The notes: generated from the sequence alone by a model not told the origin. DNA of 64,000 nucleotides from Chaenocephalus aceratus (GCA_023974075.1 JAMFTG010000568.1:56374-120373); one strand, 5' to 3'; counted from the first letter of the stretch, positions 1 to 15,367 are shown. Program-made: numbers and translations.

Positions 1-92
1 AATGTATGATATTACTTAATAATACAATACATTGTAATATATGATATGATAATTACATTTTAGTTTTATTCATTTCTTATTTCATAGTTTCT

Positions 93-200
93 CATTATTA
101 GGGCCCGAGCACGATGTGCTAGGACCCAACAGCGTCCGAGCACGATGTGCTAGGACCCAACGGCGTCCTAGCACGAAGTGCAAGGATACCTATTGTTATT
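93..200. repeat. Short direct repeats with GAGCAC/GTGCT dyads
   Basis: A roughly 35-base motif (CCGAGCACGATGTGCTAGGAC) is present three times in tandem with small changes, the last reading CTAGCACGAAGTGCAAGGA. Each copy carries the inverted pair GAGCAC/GTGCT and can fold into a small hairpin. It is followed by a (TTA)n tract. This GGGCCCGAGCAC type of sequence is common in fish intergenic DNA, but I cannot name its family. Confidence 0.6.
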
Positions 201-259
201 CGTGGTATTATTATTATTATTATATAATTACGGAATCCTTGTTTTCAGGCCTTTAGGAT

Positions 260-3200
260 GCTGAAAAGTTGTATAATTTTGCACGGACGCCAGGACCGGT
301 GAAAAATTTGATATTCTGGAGTCAATGAGTTCAAATTGTCCAACCTGCTCGCTAGCGCCACCTATTTCAATTCCATTTTGGAAAAATTCACAAAGTCCCA
401 CCGTAACTCCGAATGACCTGACATTTTGCAAACATATCCGGGTGGACCTGCTCTACAAATAATCCAATTGGAATCTTTAGCTCCGCCTACTTTATTTTTT
501 TTAAATTAGCATAATTTTCAAAACACTTAAATATTCACTTAAATTTCAATTTTTAGTTTATCAACACCAAACTTCGTATACAGTATTGCCGGAGGGTCAT
601 ACACATTACCCTAGGAGATGAGCATGTTCAAAGGATAATTATTTCCGCCATGAATTAAAACGTACTCGCAAAAAGGCGGGGCTTAGAAAGAAATGATCAT
701 AATTCATCAACAATGTATCCAAACATCACAGATTTTGGTGGAAACGTTGAGTCTGTCTTGGGGAATAGGCACACCAAAGTATTTTCATTTTGGACTATAG
801 GGGGCGCCAAAAACACCGCCAATTATAACTCAAGAGCGGATGGACTAATCTTTTGTTTTTTGTTTACACATACCTCGGGGCACTACGAACTTAGATTCAA
901 AGTGTCGCAACAAATTCAGAATGTGTGGGCGTGGCCTATACATTATTTTTAAATTGCGATAGCATAAAATGAGCTTCGGACGCAAAACTTGGGACACACG
1001 TCAGAGCCCAGGACCTTTTCGAAAAGTAAAAAAAAACCGTACATTTTCAAAAAGACTGCTCACTAGCGCCCCCTATTGTGGTGTAGTCACATATAGTTTC
1101 TCAAAACTTCAGGAATTTTGGCACAGACATTTCTCATGGAATTGCGGATATATTTGTACATACATTCCATTAGCCCCGCCCCACAAAAAGTTGGCCATTT
1201 TGAAATAGTGCGTTTTTTCAGCCATTTTACGCACGTTCTTGCGAACTCCTCCTAGGGGAATGATCGGAAAAATTCCAATGCAGGACAGGTTTAGCCCCTA
1301 TCCCATATGATACTTAATTGAGGAGCACATTTTTGAAAAATTACTCGTGGAGGTCGTAAGCTAACAGCGAATACACCATTGTTGACGATTTACATGTCGC
1401 AAATTACTCTAAACTACTCGGATATAGTTATTCCGATATTCACGAAACGCTGTATACACATTGCTATTATGATTGCACACATATTTCAAATTGCCTTTCA
1501 TTAGCTCCGCCCCCCAGAAAGTCGGCCATTTTGAAAAATGTGCGTTTTTCAGCCATTTTACGCACGTTCTTGCGAACTCCTCCTAGGGGAATGATCGGAA
1601 AAATTCCAATGCAGGACAGGTTTAGCCCCTATCCCATACGATACTTAATTGAGGAGCACATTTTTGAAAAATTACTCGTGGAGGTCGTAAGCTAACAGCG
1701 AATACACCATTTTTGACGATTTACATGTCGCAAATTACTCCAAACCACTCGGATATAGTTATTCCGATATTCACGAAACACTGTATACATATTGCTATTA
1801 TGATTGCACACATATTTAAAATCGCCTTCCATTAGCCCCGCCCCCCAGAAAGTCGGCCATTTTGAAAAATGTGCGTTTTTCTGCCATTTTACGCACGTTC
1901 TTGCAAACTCCTCCTAGGGGAATGATCGGAAAAATTCCAATGCAGGACAGGTTCAGCCCCTATCCCATATGATACTTAATTGAGGAGCACATTTTTGAAA
2001 AATTACTCGTGGAGGTCGTAAGCTAACAGCGAATACACCATTTTTGACGATTTACATGTCACAAATTCATCCAAACTACTACATTTCCATTTTTGGAAAC
2101 CTTTACAAAGTGGCACCGTAACTCAGAATTACCTGACATTTTGCCCACTTATTCGGGTGGACCTACTCTACATATTATGTCCTGGAACCCGAAAGCTCCA
2201 CCTTCTTCATTTTTTTTAAATTACCATAATGTTAAAAACAGTGAAATATTCACTTAAATTTCAAATTTTGGTTTTTCAACACCAAACTCAGTATACAGTA
2301 TCGCTGGAGGGTCAGACAGATTATCGTAGGGAATGAGCATGTTCAGTCGATAAATGTGGCCGTCAGTACTCTAAACGTGTTTGCACAAAGGCGGGGCTTA
2401 GATAGAAATTCTCACAATTCATCAACAATGTACCAAAAAAACACACATTTTGGTGGTAAGGTTCAGTGTGTATTGGGGAATAAGCACAACAAGTAATATC
2501 CATTTTGGACTATAGGGGGCGCCAAAAACATGACAAATGTATAACTCGTGAAATGATGGACGAAATATTTTCTTTTTTTTTTAGACATACTCTGGGGATG
2601 AGTATGGACTTATATTGAAAGTGTCACAACGAATGACAATTGTGGGCGTGGCCTGTACTTTTTTTTTTATGACGATGTGCTTAAATGTGTTTCGGTACGC
2701 AAAACTTGGGACACGCATCACAGCCACGACCTTTTCAAGAATGTAAAAAAAAACGTAATTTTTCAGAAATACTGCTCACTAGCGCCCCCTATTGTGTGGT
2801 AGTCACCATATAACTCTCAGAACTTCACGAATTTTGCACAGGACATTACTGATGGAATTGCGGACATATTTGTAGATACATTCCATTAGCCCCGCCCCCC
2901 AGAAAGTCGGCCATTTTGAAAAAATGTGCGTTTTTTCAGCCATTTTACTCACGTTCTTGACAACTCCTCCTCGGGGAATGATCGGAAAAAATTCCAATGC
3001 AGGACAGGTTTTAGCCCCTATCCCATATGATACTTAATGAGGAGCACATCTTTGAAAATTACTCATGGAGGTCGTAAGCTAACAGCGAATACACCATTTT
3101 TGACGATTTACATGTCGCAAATTACTCTATAGTTATTCCGATATTCATGAAACGCTGTATACCTATTGCTATTATGATTGCACGCATATTTCAAATTGGC

Positions 3201-3470
3201 TTTTATTAGCCCCCACCCCCCAGAAGAAAGTCAGCCATTTTGAAAAATGTGCGTTTCTCATGCATTTTAAGCACATTTTAGCAAAGTCCTCCTAGGGAAA
3301 TGTTCCAAAAAATTCCAATCCAGCACAAATTCTGCCCATATCCAATGTGATGCTAAATTGTGAAGAAATTAGTTGCTAGCTGAATCGAGGACCTCGTAAG
3401 CTAACGGAGAATATACCTTTTTGGACCATTTATATGTCAGATAAGCTACTGAAACCTGCCTGTCTGCCTC
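260..3470. repeat. Non-coding tandem repeat block, 331-bp inner period and about 1.7-kb outer period
   Basis: The landmark beginning TTAGCCCCGCC, followed by GTCGGCCATTTTGAAA, occurs near 1170, 1501, 1832, 2886 and 3207. Spacing is 331 bases for the first three and about 321 for the last two. A larger unit also repeats: the stretch near 375 (CACCGTAACTC...GGGTGGACCTGCTC) returns near 2091, and the stretch near 560-960 (CACCAAACT...GGCGGGGCTTAG) returns near 2280-2660. Only short chance ORFs occur, with different frames in different copies, so I treat the block as non-coding. Another copy lies at 45455-46375. Confidence 0.85.
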
Positions 3471-4480
3471 GCACATCAACGCTCACAAACACACAGACAC
3501 ACCTACACGTTCTACAACACACACCTACACGTTCTACAACACAAACACAAACAGCTCCTAAAGCATATAATAAATATAAATATTAGGCTACAGCCCTTGT
3601 ATTTATTAAGTGAAGCACCATATGGTTTCATGAAAAATCTCCTAAAGCCTACAAATAAACACACCCCCCCTCCCCCACACAAACACTTTCTCTGTCTATA
3701 AGGCTTACAGTTACATTGTTCAATCATGCTTTAGCAACCATGTCTTTATTATGATCTCTTGTTTTCTCTGTGATACCACAATTCTGGAGAAATGGATCTG
3801 CTGGGGAACGACCTACTTTGAAAAGTGCACGGCAAATCAGAAGGACAGAAGCTGCCACCTGAGGTGCTGGATAAAGCAAGCCTGAACAGCGCTCAGGAAC
3901 ATCATCCACCCCAAACCTCCAATGACTGCAGTACAGACGTATGAGGTGTAGACGTGTAGAGCTCATCACTGCTGTAACTTCAGCCTTACATACTTTTTTA
4001 CTTATAATTAAAACATTACATCTGGTGCCATATAGACTTGTCATTTTTGCATATACTGTATATACTTATTACATTGTCTTTATTTGAAATACTGTCTACA
4101 CTTAATCTACAACTTCTCTCATATTATTGAATCTACATTGTGGTTGTTATATATTTTATCTGTTATCTTGCACTTCGTTGCGTCTGAGTTACATTTTAAT
4201 TGGGCTTGTGTGACGGACTGCGGAGCTGAGCAAAACAACACACTAACAGTTAGACCAAACACACTTAGCTATTCCATCTACCTCTGGAACTAGCTAAACT
4301 AGTTATAAATATGTTTATTCTTCCACTGTCAGCATATCGCTACCTGGTTGATGCAGGAAAAATGGTACCAACGCAGTTGGCGAACATGCCTGAGATTTCC
4401 TGGTCAGACACAAAGAGGAACGCAAAAGTCAGGTAAACAATTTAGAGGGATGGGAACAAACGGCTCATTTCGGAGGAGAC
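3471..4480. other. Gene-free stretch
   Basis: I see no coding signal. A 20-base motif (ACACACCTACACGTTCTACA) is duplicated near 3498 and 3524, and CA-rich and AT-rich low-complexity sequence follows. ORFs here are short and lack family resemblance. Confidence 0.5.
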
Positions 4481-4720
4481 TGAGGGGGGGGACCAGCAAC
4501 CCTCCCCAACAGGCGCACGGACCGAGGGCCCCGCTCATCACTGCGCGCACAAGTGCGACCGCAGTTTTTAATTATTATTTTTATCGCTCATCTTATTTTT
4601 GATTTTATTAATCTGTGTGAATCTGTTGCTGTCCTGGTTTTCACTCTCACCCTGTTGATGTTTGGAACTACTGAATTTCCCCACGGGATTAATAAAGTCC
4701 ATCTTATCTTATCTTAATGT
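4480..4720 (+). repeat. Retroelement 3' tail (LINE/SINE-like)
   Basis: The segment ends with TTCCCCACGGGATTAATAAAG followed by a short (TCTTA)n tract. That GGGATTAATAAAG plus simple-repeat ending is the usual 3' terminus of many fish non-LTR retroelements. A related ending (CCACGAGAATTAATAAAGTA) occurs near 27672. No coding part is recognisable here. Confidence 0.55.
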
Positions 4721-5104
4721 ATAGTTGATAATAACATTATGCACCGGAACGGAATTGACAGTATTCTTATTATTGTTTATACATATTTTATACTTCTATT
4801 TGTTGTATTTGTTAATTACATTTTTGGTTCTTTTCTTTTATGTAACCTATTCATATTTGATCAGATATAGAAGTTGACGGGACCCTCTTGGGGAGGACGG
4901 AGACGGGACCCTCTTGGGGATGGCCCATGGTGACGGGGGAGCCGAGAAGGAGGCCCTAGAAATGTTTCCCGCTCTCAGGTATGATTGTGGTGATCAACTG
5001 AATATGGGCCGCACTGTTTTCTCCTGATGTGCAGCAATGCTTTCTTGTCTACAGGAGTCTTTGGTGTGGGGCAATCAAAACAGTGTTGGGATCAGCTGTC
5101 TCTG

Positions 5105-5682
5105 CGGCAAGCTCAGCAGCCTCTTCACATGCGTGAACACCTTCCTTTAACTTCAGTCCGTACACCACGGGGTTCAGTACAGTAGGTACTAGCATCAGCA
5201 TGGAGGTGATGAGGGTGGTGTCAGATTCTCTGGTTGCTCTGCAGGCGGCGAAGCATCAGATCTAAGCAGACGCTGATGGAATAGTTAAAGAAGACGAGCA
5301 GGTGAGGAAGACAGGTTTGTAGAGCTTTGCTGCTGAAGCTACGTGAGCGCCGCAGGCAGATGAAGAGGATCCTAGCGTAGGAGAAGAGAATGAAGGCGGC
5401 AGGCAGGAAGACGATAACGGCTGTGAACAGCAGAATGAAAAAGTCCACTCAGCTGTGCTGCAGCACCACCGCAGCTCAGGCTCACAAGGCTGTTTGATTT
5501 CGCAGTAGGCCCTGTCGAGCTTGCGCCCTGCAGATCGGTAAGCGGCTAGACCAGCAGCGTTGAGACTCCCACTAGAATAGCAGGCAGCATCCCAGCAGAG
5601 AAGCAGCACATCAGCACACCTTTGGCAGGAGTTTACCAGCACAGCGTAGTGGCATCGGGTGGCAGATGGGACAGGTAGCGGT
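5105..5682 (-). pseudogene. Odorant receptor pseudogene, DRY motif to TM7
   Basis: Read on the minus strand, this is the C-terminal half of a fish odorant receptor (class A GPCR of olfactory neurons). It begins at a broken RYLS-ICHP motif just after TM3 (about 5660-5680). TM5 follows with AAFILFSYARILFICL, then the intracellular segment SRSFSSKALQTCLPHLLVFF leading into TM6. The TM7 signature VLNPVVYGLKLKEG lies near 5140-5180. These pieces sit in different frames, and at least three frameshifts are needed to connect them. The N-terminal half is missing and is replaced at about 5690 by the LTR-like repeat. It is the clearest remnant of an ordinary host gene in the window. Confidence 0.85.
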
Positions 5683-5689
5683 GTTATGC

Positions 5690-6215
5690 TGGATTTCGTT
5701 ATTCTCGCCTCCAGGTAAGAAGCTTAAAAAGGAGACTAAATGGAGTCTCTGCGAAGGTTCAAAATTGTACTTTAATTAATAAAGGCGCGGTAATGTTACC
5801 AAGCAGGGATATTGTTCAGTCCAGGAGAGAAAGTCTGCAGCAATCCCTCTCCCTGTGATGGCCGTGCAGAAGAGACTCCAAGCATTCGTCCTTCCCGCTT
5901 GCTGGCTGTTCGCTCCTCCTCTCTGGGAAGCTGTAGTGACGCAGGGGACTTCCCCCCTCGTTCGTCTGTGTCCGATATCGCGTTAAACAGAGGATTTCGA
6001 CATTTTACATTCATTGCTTACTTCCACATGCCGTTTCTCCTCCTTATCTCTTTCATAACTTTATATGTAATACATGTTAACGGCGTCAATAGCCACTTTT
6101 TAATGATACTAATGGGCGGAGTAGTCCCGGATGTCGTCATGACGGATTTTCAGAATAAAAGCTTGGTATTGAGAACTTCCGGGTTTTTCCAAGAATAAAA
6201 TAGCATTTAAACTGA
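5690..6215 (+). repeat. LTR-like interspersed repeat, copy 1
   Basis: It starts at GTTATTCTCG and continues with AGACTAAATGGAGTCTCTG and GTACTTTAATTAA. It ends near TTTCAGAATAAAAGCTT, which contains an AATAAA signal. The same order of landmarks is found at 60541-61205. No protein is encoded. A solo LTR is plausible, but I could not fix TG/CA ends or a target-site duplication. Confidence 0.6.
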
Positions 6216-7385
6216 CGGTATGTTTAAGGTACATTATGCCATAAAACATTGATTTTAATTCTAACAGTCCCTCCTTACACAACCTAAAAGGTGTGTATAA
6301 TACTGAAATCAATGAGTTCTTCATCCTGAACTCTGCATAGTACATAACTCATATTAAAAACATACAATCAAAATGGAATGGTTCAATAGCCTCAACTTTA
6401 CAAAAAAATACTTTGACTGTGCTTAAACATAAAAGTGTTCCCTTGTGCATAACTTCTCGTGTTAACATTCAATATCATTCTTCAAAATGGCAGCAATGGC
6501 TTGGTATTAGAACATTTCTTCCTCCCTCCTTTCACAGAAAACCTTTCCCACACCACGCTCAGTGTTAAGGCACTTGTTTTTACAAAGTGAAAAGAAACAA
6601 ACCATTTTAAAATAGCAATGATTTATAAAACATGAGATCTATCATATTAGAATAGTTAAAAAATAATAAAGAATAAATAAACTATCTTGGAAATAAATAG
6701 ATTCACTCCATTTTAGCATTTTAGTTTGCTCACTTCTTCACATGATTTCATAATTTAAAGTATCACATCAGCTGGACATTCATTGAACAATCTCATCAAT
6801 ATCTGTATATGGGTCGTCTTGTTCTGCTAGCATTTGTAACCGTCTCCTCATGAGAAATTACCCTCCCTCCTTTCATACCATTTAAGGTATGAAAGTAATA
6901 TGTTCTCTAGAATAGGCCGTCGTGATCAATCGGTACGTTAGGACATGGAAATGCAACATCTAGGCCTCCCCTGGGCGCCCCTATGCTATCCTTGTACCCT
7001 GGAGCCTAAACTCCCCCTGGGACTGGTCTCTTAGCCCTACTGGCTTTGGGGGTTTTGCCATGTTGATTCATGCTAAGAAGGCTGACCAGAGAAGACGGCT
7101 ACTGATCCTCAAACAATGGCCCCTCGTCTCCCGGTGGACAAACTAATGACTCAGCGCGAGGCACGTGATGCTCTGGAAGGGATACTTGGACCTCAAGGGG
7201 ATTTGAGGATGCGCGCGTGGTTTCAGAGTTAAGCTGCGATCATGATCCCTGGAGCTGATGTGTGGGGAGCTGCAACGGGGGGAATGGGCGGCTACTGTGA
7301 CACTCGTACAGAAAGTAGGGCACGTTCAGGCGGCGGTTATGAGAGATGAGCAGCAATCACGAGACAAAGTGTTGCACTCCATTCT
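6216..7385. other. Gene-free stretch before the piggyBac fragment
   Basis: AT-rich to 6950, then GC-richer. No conserved ORF is visible. The last 250 bases may hold decayed upstream transposase sequence, but no motif could be read. Confidence 0.4.
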
Positions 7386-8010
7386 GCTTGCATGGCCTCA
7401 TTCGCTATGAGAGGGGACATATCACAAAAGAAGCTGACCAATCTTCAGGCCACCCTGTCCCACAAACGCTTTGAAATGATAAGCGCCAGCCTCCGATTCG
7501 ATGACCGACTCACCCGTCCTGCTCGATACAAGAAGGACAAGCTTACAGCTTTCCGAAATATGTGGGACAAGTGGACAGAGCGCCTCCCACTCTTGTTCAA
7601 TCCAGGGGAAGACATCTGTGTCGATGAGCAGCTCGTAGCCTTCAGAGGCCGCTGCAAATTCCGGCAGTACATCCCCAGCAAGCCAGCGAAGTACGGGCTG
7701 AAAATCTGGATCACCGCAGAGGTCGCCACATCATATGCCTGGAGGTGCCAGGTGTATACTGGAGAAGCCGCTGGTGAATCTCCGGAGAAGGGCCAGGGAA
7801 AGCGAGTCATCCTGGACATGACTGAGGGGCTCAAGGCTGTCACACTTACATGTGACCATTTTTTTCACTTCCTACTCACTTGCCCAGGAGCTTCTGAAGA
7901 AGAAAGTGGCCCTGGTAGGGACCATCAGGGCCAACAAGCCTGAGCTTCCCCCCAAACTGAAGCAGAGAGCTCCAGGTCCCATGCTGCAGGACTTGCTGGT
8001 CTGCTGCTGG
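7386..8010 (+). pseudogene. piggyBac transposase fragment (PGBD4-like)
   Basis: Cut-and-paste transposases of the piggyBac superfamily use a DDD catalytic triad in the nucleus. The reading frame shows the family's central block: FRNMWDKWTERLPLLFNPG, then VDEQLVAFRGRCKFRQYIP (the D of VDEQ is the first catalytic Asp), PAKYGLKIWITAEV and VYTGEAAGESPEKGQGKRVI, ending in LDMTEGL (second Asp). After about 7885 the frame shifts, and LLKKKVALVGTIRANKPELP continues in another frame to about 7990. Both ends of the roughly 580-residue family protein are missing. No terminal repeats were found, so this is a dead fragment. Confidence 0.88.
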
Positions 8011-8029
8011 AAATGAGCTGAGCTAAACT

Positions 8030-10029
8030 GAACACACACACACACATTTGTTTTGCTCAAACACACACATCACATATCAAAGCCTGGATATTTCTGTTTC
8101 AAATGTGTTCCTATTTTCATATGTTCTGTTGTGTTCTCTTTTGTTGTTGAAGTTTTCAAAGTTGTTGCAGTTTGCCCAATAAATGTTCACATCGATGACT
8201 CAGACATTGATCACATGCACAAATCACTGTTGGCCCCCTGGTAGTCACACGGCTCGATATTATAAACATAATTTCACGGATCGGCCTACAGTGGGAAAAT
8301 GGTTGAATCTTGTGGAATACAGTAACAATGTCCAAATATAACACCTTTTCTTCCAGATGAAATGCTGACATTACAAAACGCAATGGTTTTATACTGCAAT
8401 GGCAGTGAGATCAAAAAAAGGTGGTTTGTATGGCAGTCAATGAGGCATTTTGTTCCACGAAGGTGTCCAGAGGTAGTATCTAATACTACGGGGAAAAAAA
8501 TAATGCAGTCAAATCAATTTTGTTGCTAATCTTTGACTCATCCAAGACTCTAATAACCACCTAAGTTCCATCCCTCTACTAATTATTATATTGAAAACAA
8601 TTCATTTTATGTTTTTTTTTGTCATAAAATAATGAGATAATTCAAATAATGAAACATTTAAAGGGTTAAAATCCTGAATATTATTGAATGTTTGGTAGTT
8701 TTGAGTACGAATAAGTTGTTTAAGTGATTCATGAAAAAAAAAGTAGAAACAAATATTGATGTATGATGATTTAATAGCAGTTATTATGGGCGTGTACATT
8801 TTTGCCACGAAGGGGTCGAAAGGTTGAAAATTCGAGGAGGGCACAAGGGATAATAACCTTCATTACGTGTGAGAGAAAGAAGAAAGAAAGTTTGACAAAG
8901 ATGAGGCTGTTAAACGGGCAGCGGATCCGCTGTGTGTAGAGAGAGAGAGAGACGCTGAGCTGCACCGTGCAGCGATCAGCTGATACGGAGCATAGAGAGA
9001 GCTGCGGTCCGCGGGGCTCGGCCTCGCCTCCTGTCCTCACAACTCTTATTAATCCCGGGGTACTGGAAAAATTGTTATTTGTTCCTACTCGGAACCGAGT
9101 TTTGCTTCCCGCCCGCTCCGCTCCGCCCCCGTCTAACTGTACAGAAAGCGGCGAGATGCATTTCCTTAGGACAAGCAGAACCGAAACTAACATTTCTAAA
9201 CGAACAATGGCGGACACGGACAATTTGCGAATGAGTCCTGCCTTTTGTAAACTGAATGTATCAATAATTTGTCAATAAATCAGGCCGAAAAACGTCACTT
9301 GTCCGCCGGACAAGTCAATTGAAAGATCTACTTGTCCGATATTGTAAATAACACGTCCCGGACGGTGGGACGTGTACTTTTTCGCACACTGTAAGGGGCT
9401 GCAGGAACACTTTTCCAACATTTCAAAACACTTATTCCTGGGTAGAAACTCACCCCCGCGATTCATTGGTGTGGAAATGGAGACAATTGCAGGGTCTCCA
9501 AACGTGTTGCAGGGACACGTGGGGCCCATTGATCACACCTACACAGTTTGGGGGCCATTCACACGTGTTGACTCTCTAAAAACAGTTGCAATATGGAAAT
9601 GTGCATGTCCACTTCACACCATTGTAAAGTATGTGAAGTGGACAATGCATTATTCAAATGTTCTTGCACACTAAAAGTGTTTTTGTCACATAAAACTTCC
9701 TCATAAATAAGAAATTGCTAAAATAAAGACGTTGTCCGATGCAGTAATTATCACGCTGCGCCACTGAGCTGCCTATACATCGTCGAAAATAAGACTCAAC
9801 AAGGGCCTTGACAACTTATGTAACCATCGTTTTTCAGACACGTAAACTGTTCAAAAATCACCAGTGGGATCACAGCTGATGTATTTAATGTCGTAGAACA
9901 AAACGTGATCTGTGTCTTCAATTTGTTTCGACCTATTTTCCAAAACCCTATGGAGAAAATGCATTGGTTTTTGTCCAAGGAACCGGAAGTGGTACAGATG
10001 CTAATACTTCCGGGTCTTTGACGTGTCAC
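8030..10029. other. Gene-free stretch with short simple repeats
   Basis: It contains short (CA)n tracts near 8033 and 8063, a (GA)n tract near 8939, and a CpG-richer island at about 8900-9140. A near-palindrome, ACTTGTCCGCCGGACAAGT, lies at about 9297. Overlapping ORFs on both strands near 8770-9670 show no family motifs and look like chance. Confidence 0.5.
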
Positions 10030-10092
10030 TGGTTCCCTATAAAGGTCTCGATATTTCAGCGTGCGGGTCTTTCCGCCTGCCAGAGAGAACAG
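10030..10092 (+). promoter_or_regulatory. TATA promoter and non-coding first exon of the recombinase-like gene
   Basis: A TATA box (CCCTATAAAGG) lies at 10036-10044. About 50 bases downstream the sequence reads GAGAACAG, followed by a consensus donor GTAAGT at 10093. The matching acceptor (TTCTTCTTACAG) ends at 10911, five bases before the first in-frame ATG at 10917. I infer a TATA-driven transcript with a short 5' UTR exon ending at 10092 and an intron of about 820 bases. Confidence 0.65.
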
Positions 10093-10916
10093 GTAAGTCA
10101 TGTGTTGTTATTTGTTGAATTATTTCGAGCTAATCAGTCATAAACGTGTGTTTTATGTAATTGCTCTCACTTCTGCATTGTATGCTTGCATGTATCATAA
10201 TGCACACACTAATAGTTTTGTAATGGTATCGAATGCCTAGCGCTGCATGCTGCACGTGGTAGCTTTTTGTTGCTAGCTGCTTTGTAGCGGAGTTCAATGC
10301 TGCCCTGCCCAGCGCGTTGTTAGTTTCGTTTGATTTTGTGCTGTTGTGCGCAAATGCATATTTGGTGAGTGCCTGTTTGTGCATTGTGAACTTGTGTGTG
10401 TTTACATGTGGTAAATAGTCATGCTGGTATGTATTTTAGTAGGCAGTACTGTCTGTAGTTTCCACTGCAGCGCGAAGCTCGCTTGAAGCGTGCAAGGCCC
10501 GTTTTTGGTTGCCTTTCCACTTGGCCTAGTACCGGCTAGCGGGTCCTAATTCACAGTTTTTCTGGCTACATAAAATCGTGGTTCTAGGGCCAGGAACAAC
10601 CGGGCTGAGTCGGGCTGAGTATGCTAAACTAGAGAGAATAGCTGGCAAGGGGGCAACAACAAGATAAACATATTTGACCGTGATTTAATTGTAGTACAAG
10701 TTTCAAAATGATGCCGAAGTAACAACATACTGATACCGGTTATTAAAAACCATGAATTAATGCTCGACAAGTCCGCAGACATACTGCAGGCAAAAACAAC
10801 GTAATGGAGATTGGCTAAGCTGCGAGGCCCTGTAGTGGAAATGCGCCATTAGTAGGCAGTAATGTCTGGCTTTTAATTGAAAATGTATTTTTCTTCTTAT
10901 TCTTCTTACAGACACG

Positions 10917-14038
<3,122 letters not shown>

Positions 14039-14540
14039 AGTGTTTTTATATTTGTATATTCGTATGGTAATGTGTTCTATGTTGTTCAATTATTAGTGTT
14101 ATTTAAAAGGTGTTCCCGTGTGTTTTTATATTTGGATGTTAAATTAATGTGTTCCATGTTTAATTATTAGAGTGTTATTAGATTGCTCACTAATTGAAGT
14201 GAGGGAGGGGAGTCTGGAATATCATGTTGTGCAAGACAGCCAGGCGTAATGAGGATGCCATGCAATATAACATGTGGTGTGCAATGTTATAACTGGAGAA
14301 TCATTCATGTAAACTGGAAATGTTGTGATGTATATGTTTTCTGTTTGGTCGATCATGGATGAGTGAATAGAAAGCAAAGTAGATGCATGTTGAGGTAAAG
14401 AGTAGTGAATGCTGAGAAGCAACTGCTCTGTGATTAGGTAGGAAGCCTTGGGGTTCTGTTTTTTTGGATCAGTAAGGTGGACTATGTTGTTTTTTAAAAT
14501 GTAAATGTTACGTTTTGATATAATAAGATAAAAAAAAAAA

Positions 14541-14630
14541 GCACGCCTGATCTCGGAAGCTAAGCAGGGTCGGGCCGGGTCAGTACTTGGATGGGAGACC
14601 GCCTGGGAATACCCGGTGCTGTAAGCTTTG
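14541..14630 (+). pseudogene. 5S rRNA 3' fragment
   Basis: The sequence from TGATCTCGGAAGCTAAGCAG through TACTTGGATGGGAGACCGCC to GGGAATACCCGGTGCTGTAAG matches the 3' three quarters of eukaryotic 5S rRNA. It includes box A (AAGCTAAGCAGGGTCGGG), the intermediate element and box C (GGATGGGAGACCGCC). About 30 bases at the 5' end are missing, and a run of A precedes it. It could be a truncated 5S pseudogene or the head of a 5S-derived SINE. No SINE body was recognised downstream. Confidence 0.85.
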
Positions 14631-14637
14631 TTTTGTT

Positions 14638-14942
14638 AAATACAGGCACATTGTGTTCTTACACGTTCTGTTCTTCCTGCTTTGGATATCAATGTTCTGA
14701 TCTTGTGTCTTTTGTTCACTCTTTTTTTCAAGTTGCGGTTCATTCGTTATGAAACAGAACATAACAGTGACCAGTTAAAGGCACTGCATTTGACAAATCC
14801 TGTTTTTGACATGGAGCTTAATTGTTTTGAAGGAATTGTTCACTGTTACAATGCGTGTACTGAGATGTTATAACATCAAATGTGAAGATGGATTTCAATA
14901 AAAGAGTTATGATTTGGTGCTAAAAAAAAAATACAGGCACAT
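14638..14942 (+). mobile_element. Retroposed polyadenylated insert with 14-bp target-site duplications
   Basis: AAATACAGGCACAT occurs at 14638-14651 and again at 14929-14942. Between the copies lies about 277 bases ending in CAATAAAAGAG, then GGTGCT and a poly(A) run that reaches the second copy. Matching flanks, an AATAAA about 18 bases before the A-run, and no recognisable element inside are the marks of an mRNA 3' end copied by LINE machinery. A 63-codon ORF (14682-14873) lies inside; I do not recognise its source gene. Confidence 0.8.
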
Positions 14943-15367
14943 CCGTGGTGATAAGATACAATGTATAACCGAAAATAGCATGCTACACGTGGGTAGATTA
15001 GTTTCAAAGGTCGGGGGGACTGTTTTAATTCAGTTTGCAATTAAAATGGGTCATTCAGAATGTGCTATTTCTGAATAAATAGCACATTCTGAACACATAA
15101 CAGACATTCCTATTAAAAGTTATCAATTAGTAGCAAGATTTGACACGAGCACTCTGCTTATGTCACACTACAGGGAGACAGAGCGCAACAAGCACCTCTG
15201 TGGCCGCTCCAAGACCCCCAACACACGGACGCAGCAGCCCCAGCATCTCTCCCTGCCAGCAAACAGGCTCTTTCACACTGCCAGGAGATGCAATCGTGTG
15301 ATCCCCACAATAGTGACAACGGTGATTTAAAATAGTTTCTGCGGAAAAAGAGTGCTAAACTCTGCTA
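14943..15367. other. Gene-free stretch containing a perfect hairpin
   Basis: No ORF of interest. A perfect 17-base inverted repeat (TTCAGAATGTGCTATTT) at 15054-15070 pairs with 15077-15093 around a 6-base loop. Confidence 0.6.

Noticed and set aside
8771..9278. Overlapping 150- and 103-codon ORFs in the CpG-richer island
   Set aside because: No recognisable domain, open on both strands, and no splice or promoter context that would support a gene.
9297..9315. Palindrome ACTTGTCCGCCGGACAAGT as an operator
   Set aside because: The surrounding DNA repeats ACTTGTCC-type motifs and holds no gene; there is no basis for a binding-site claim.
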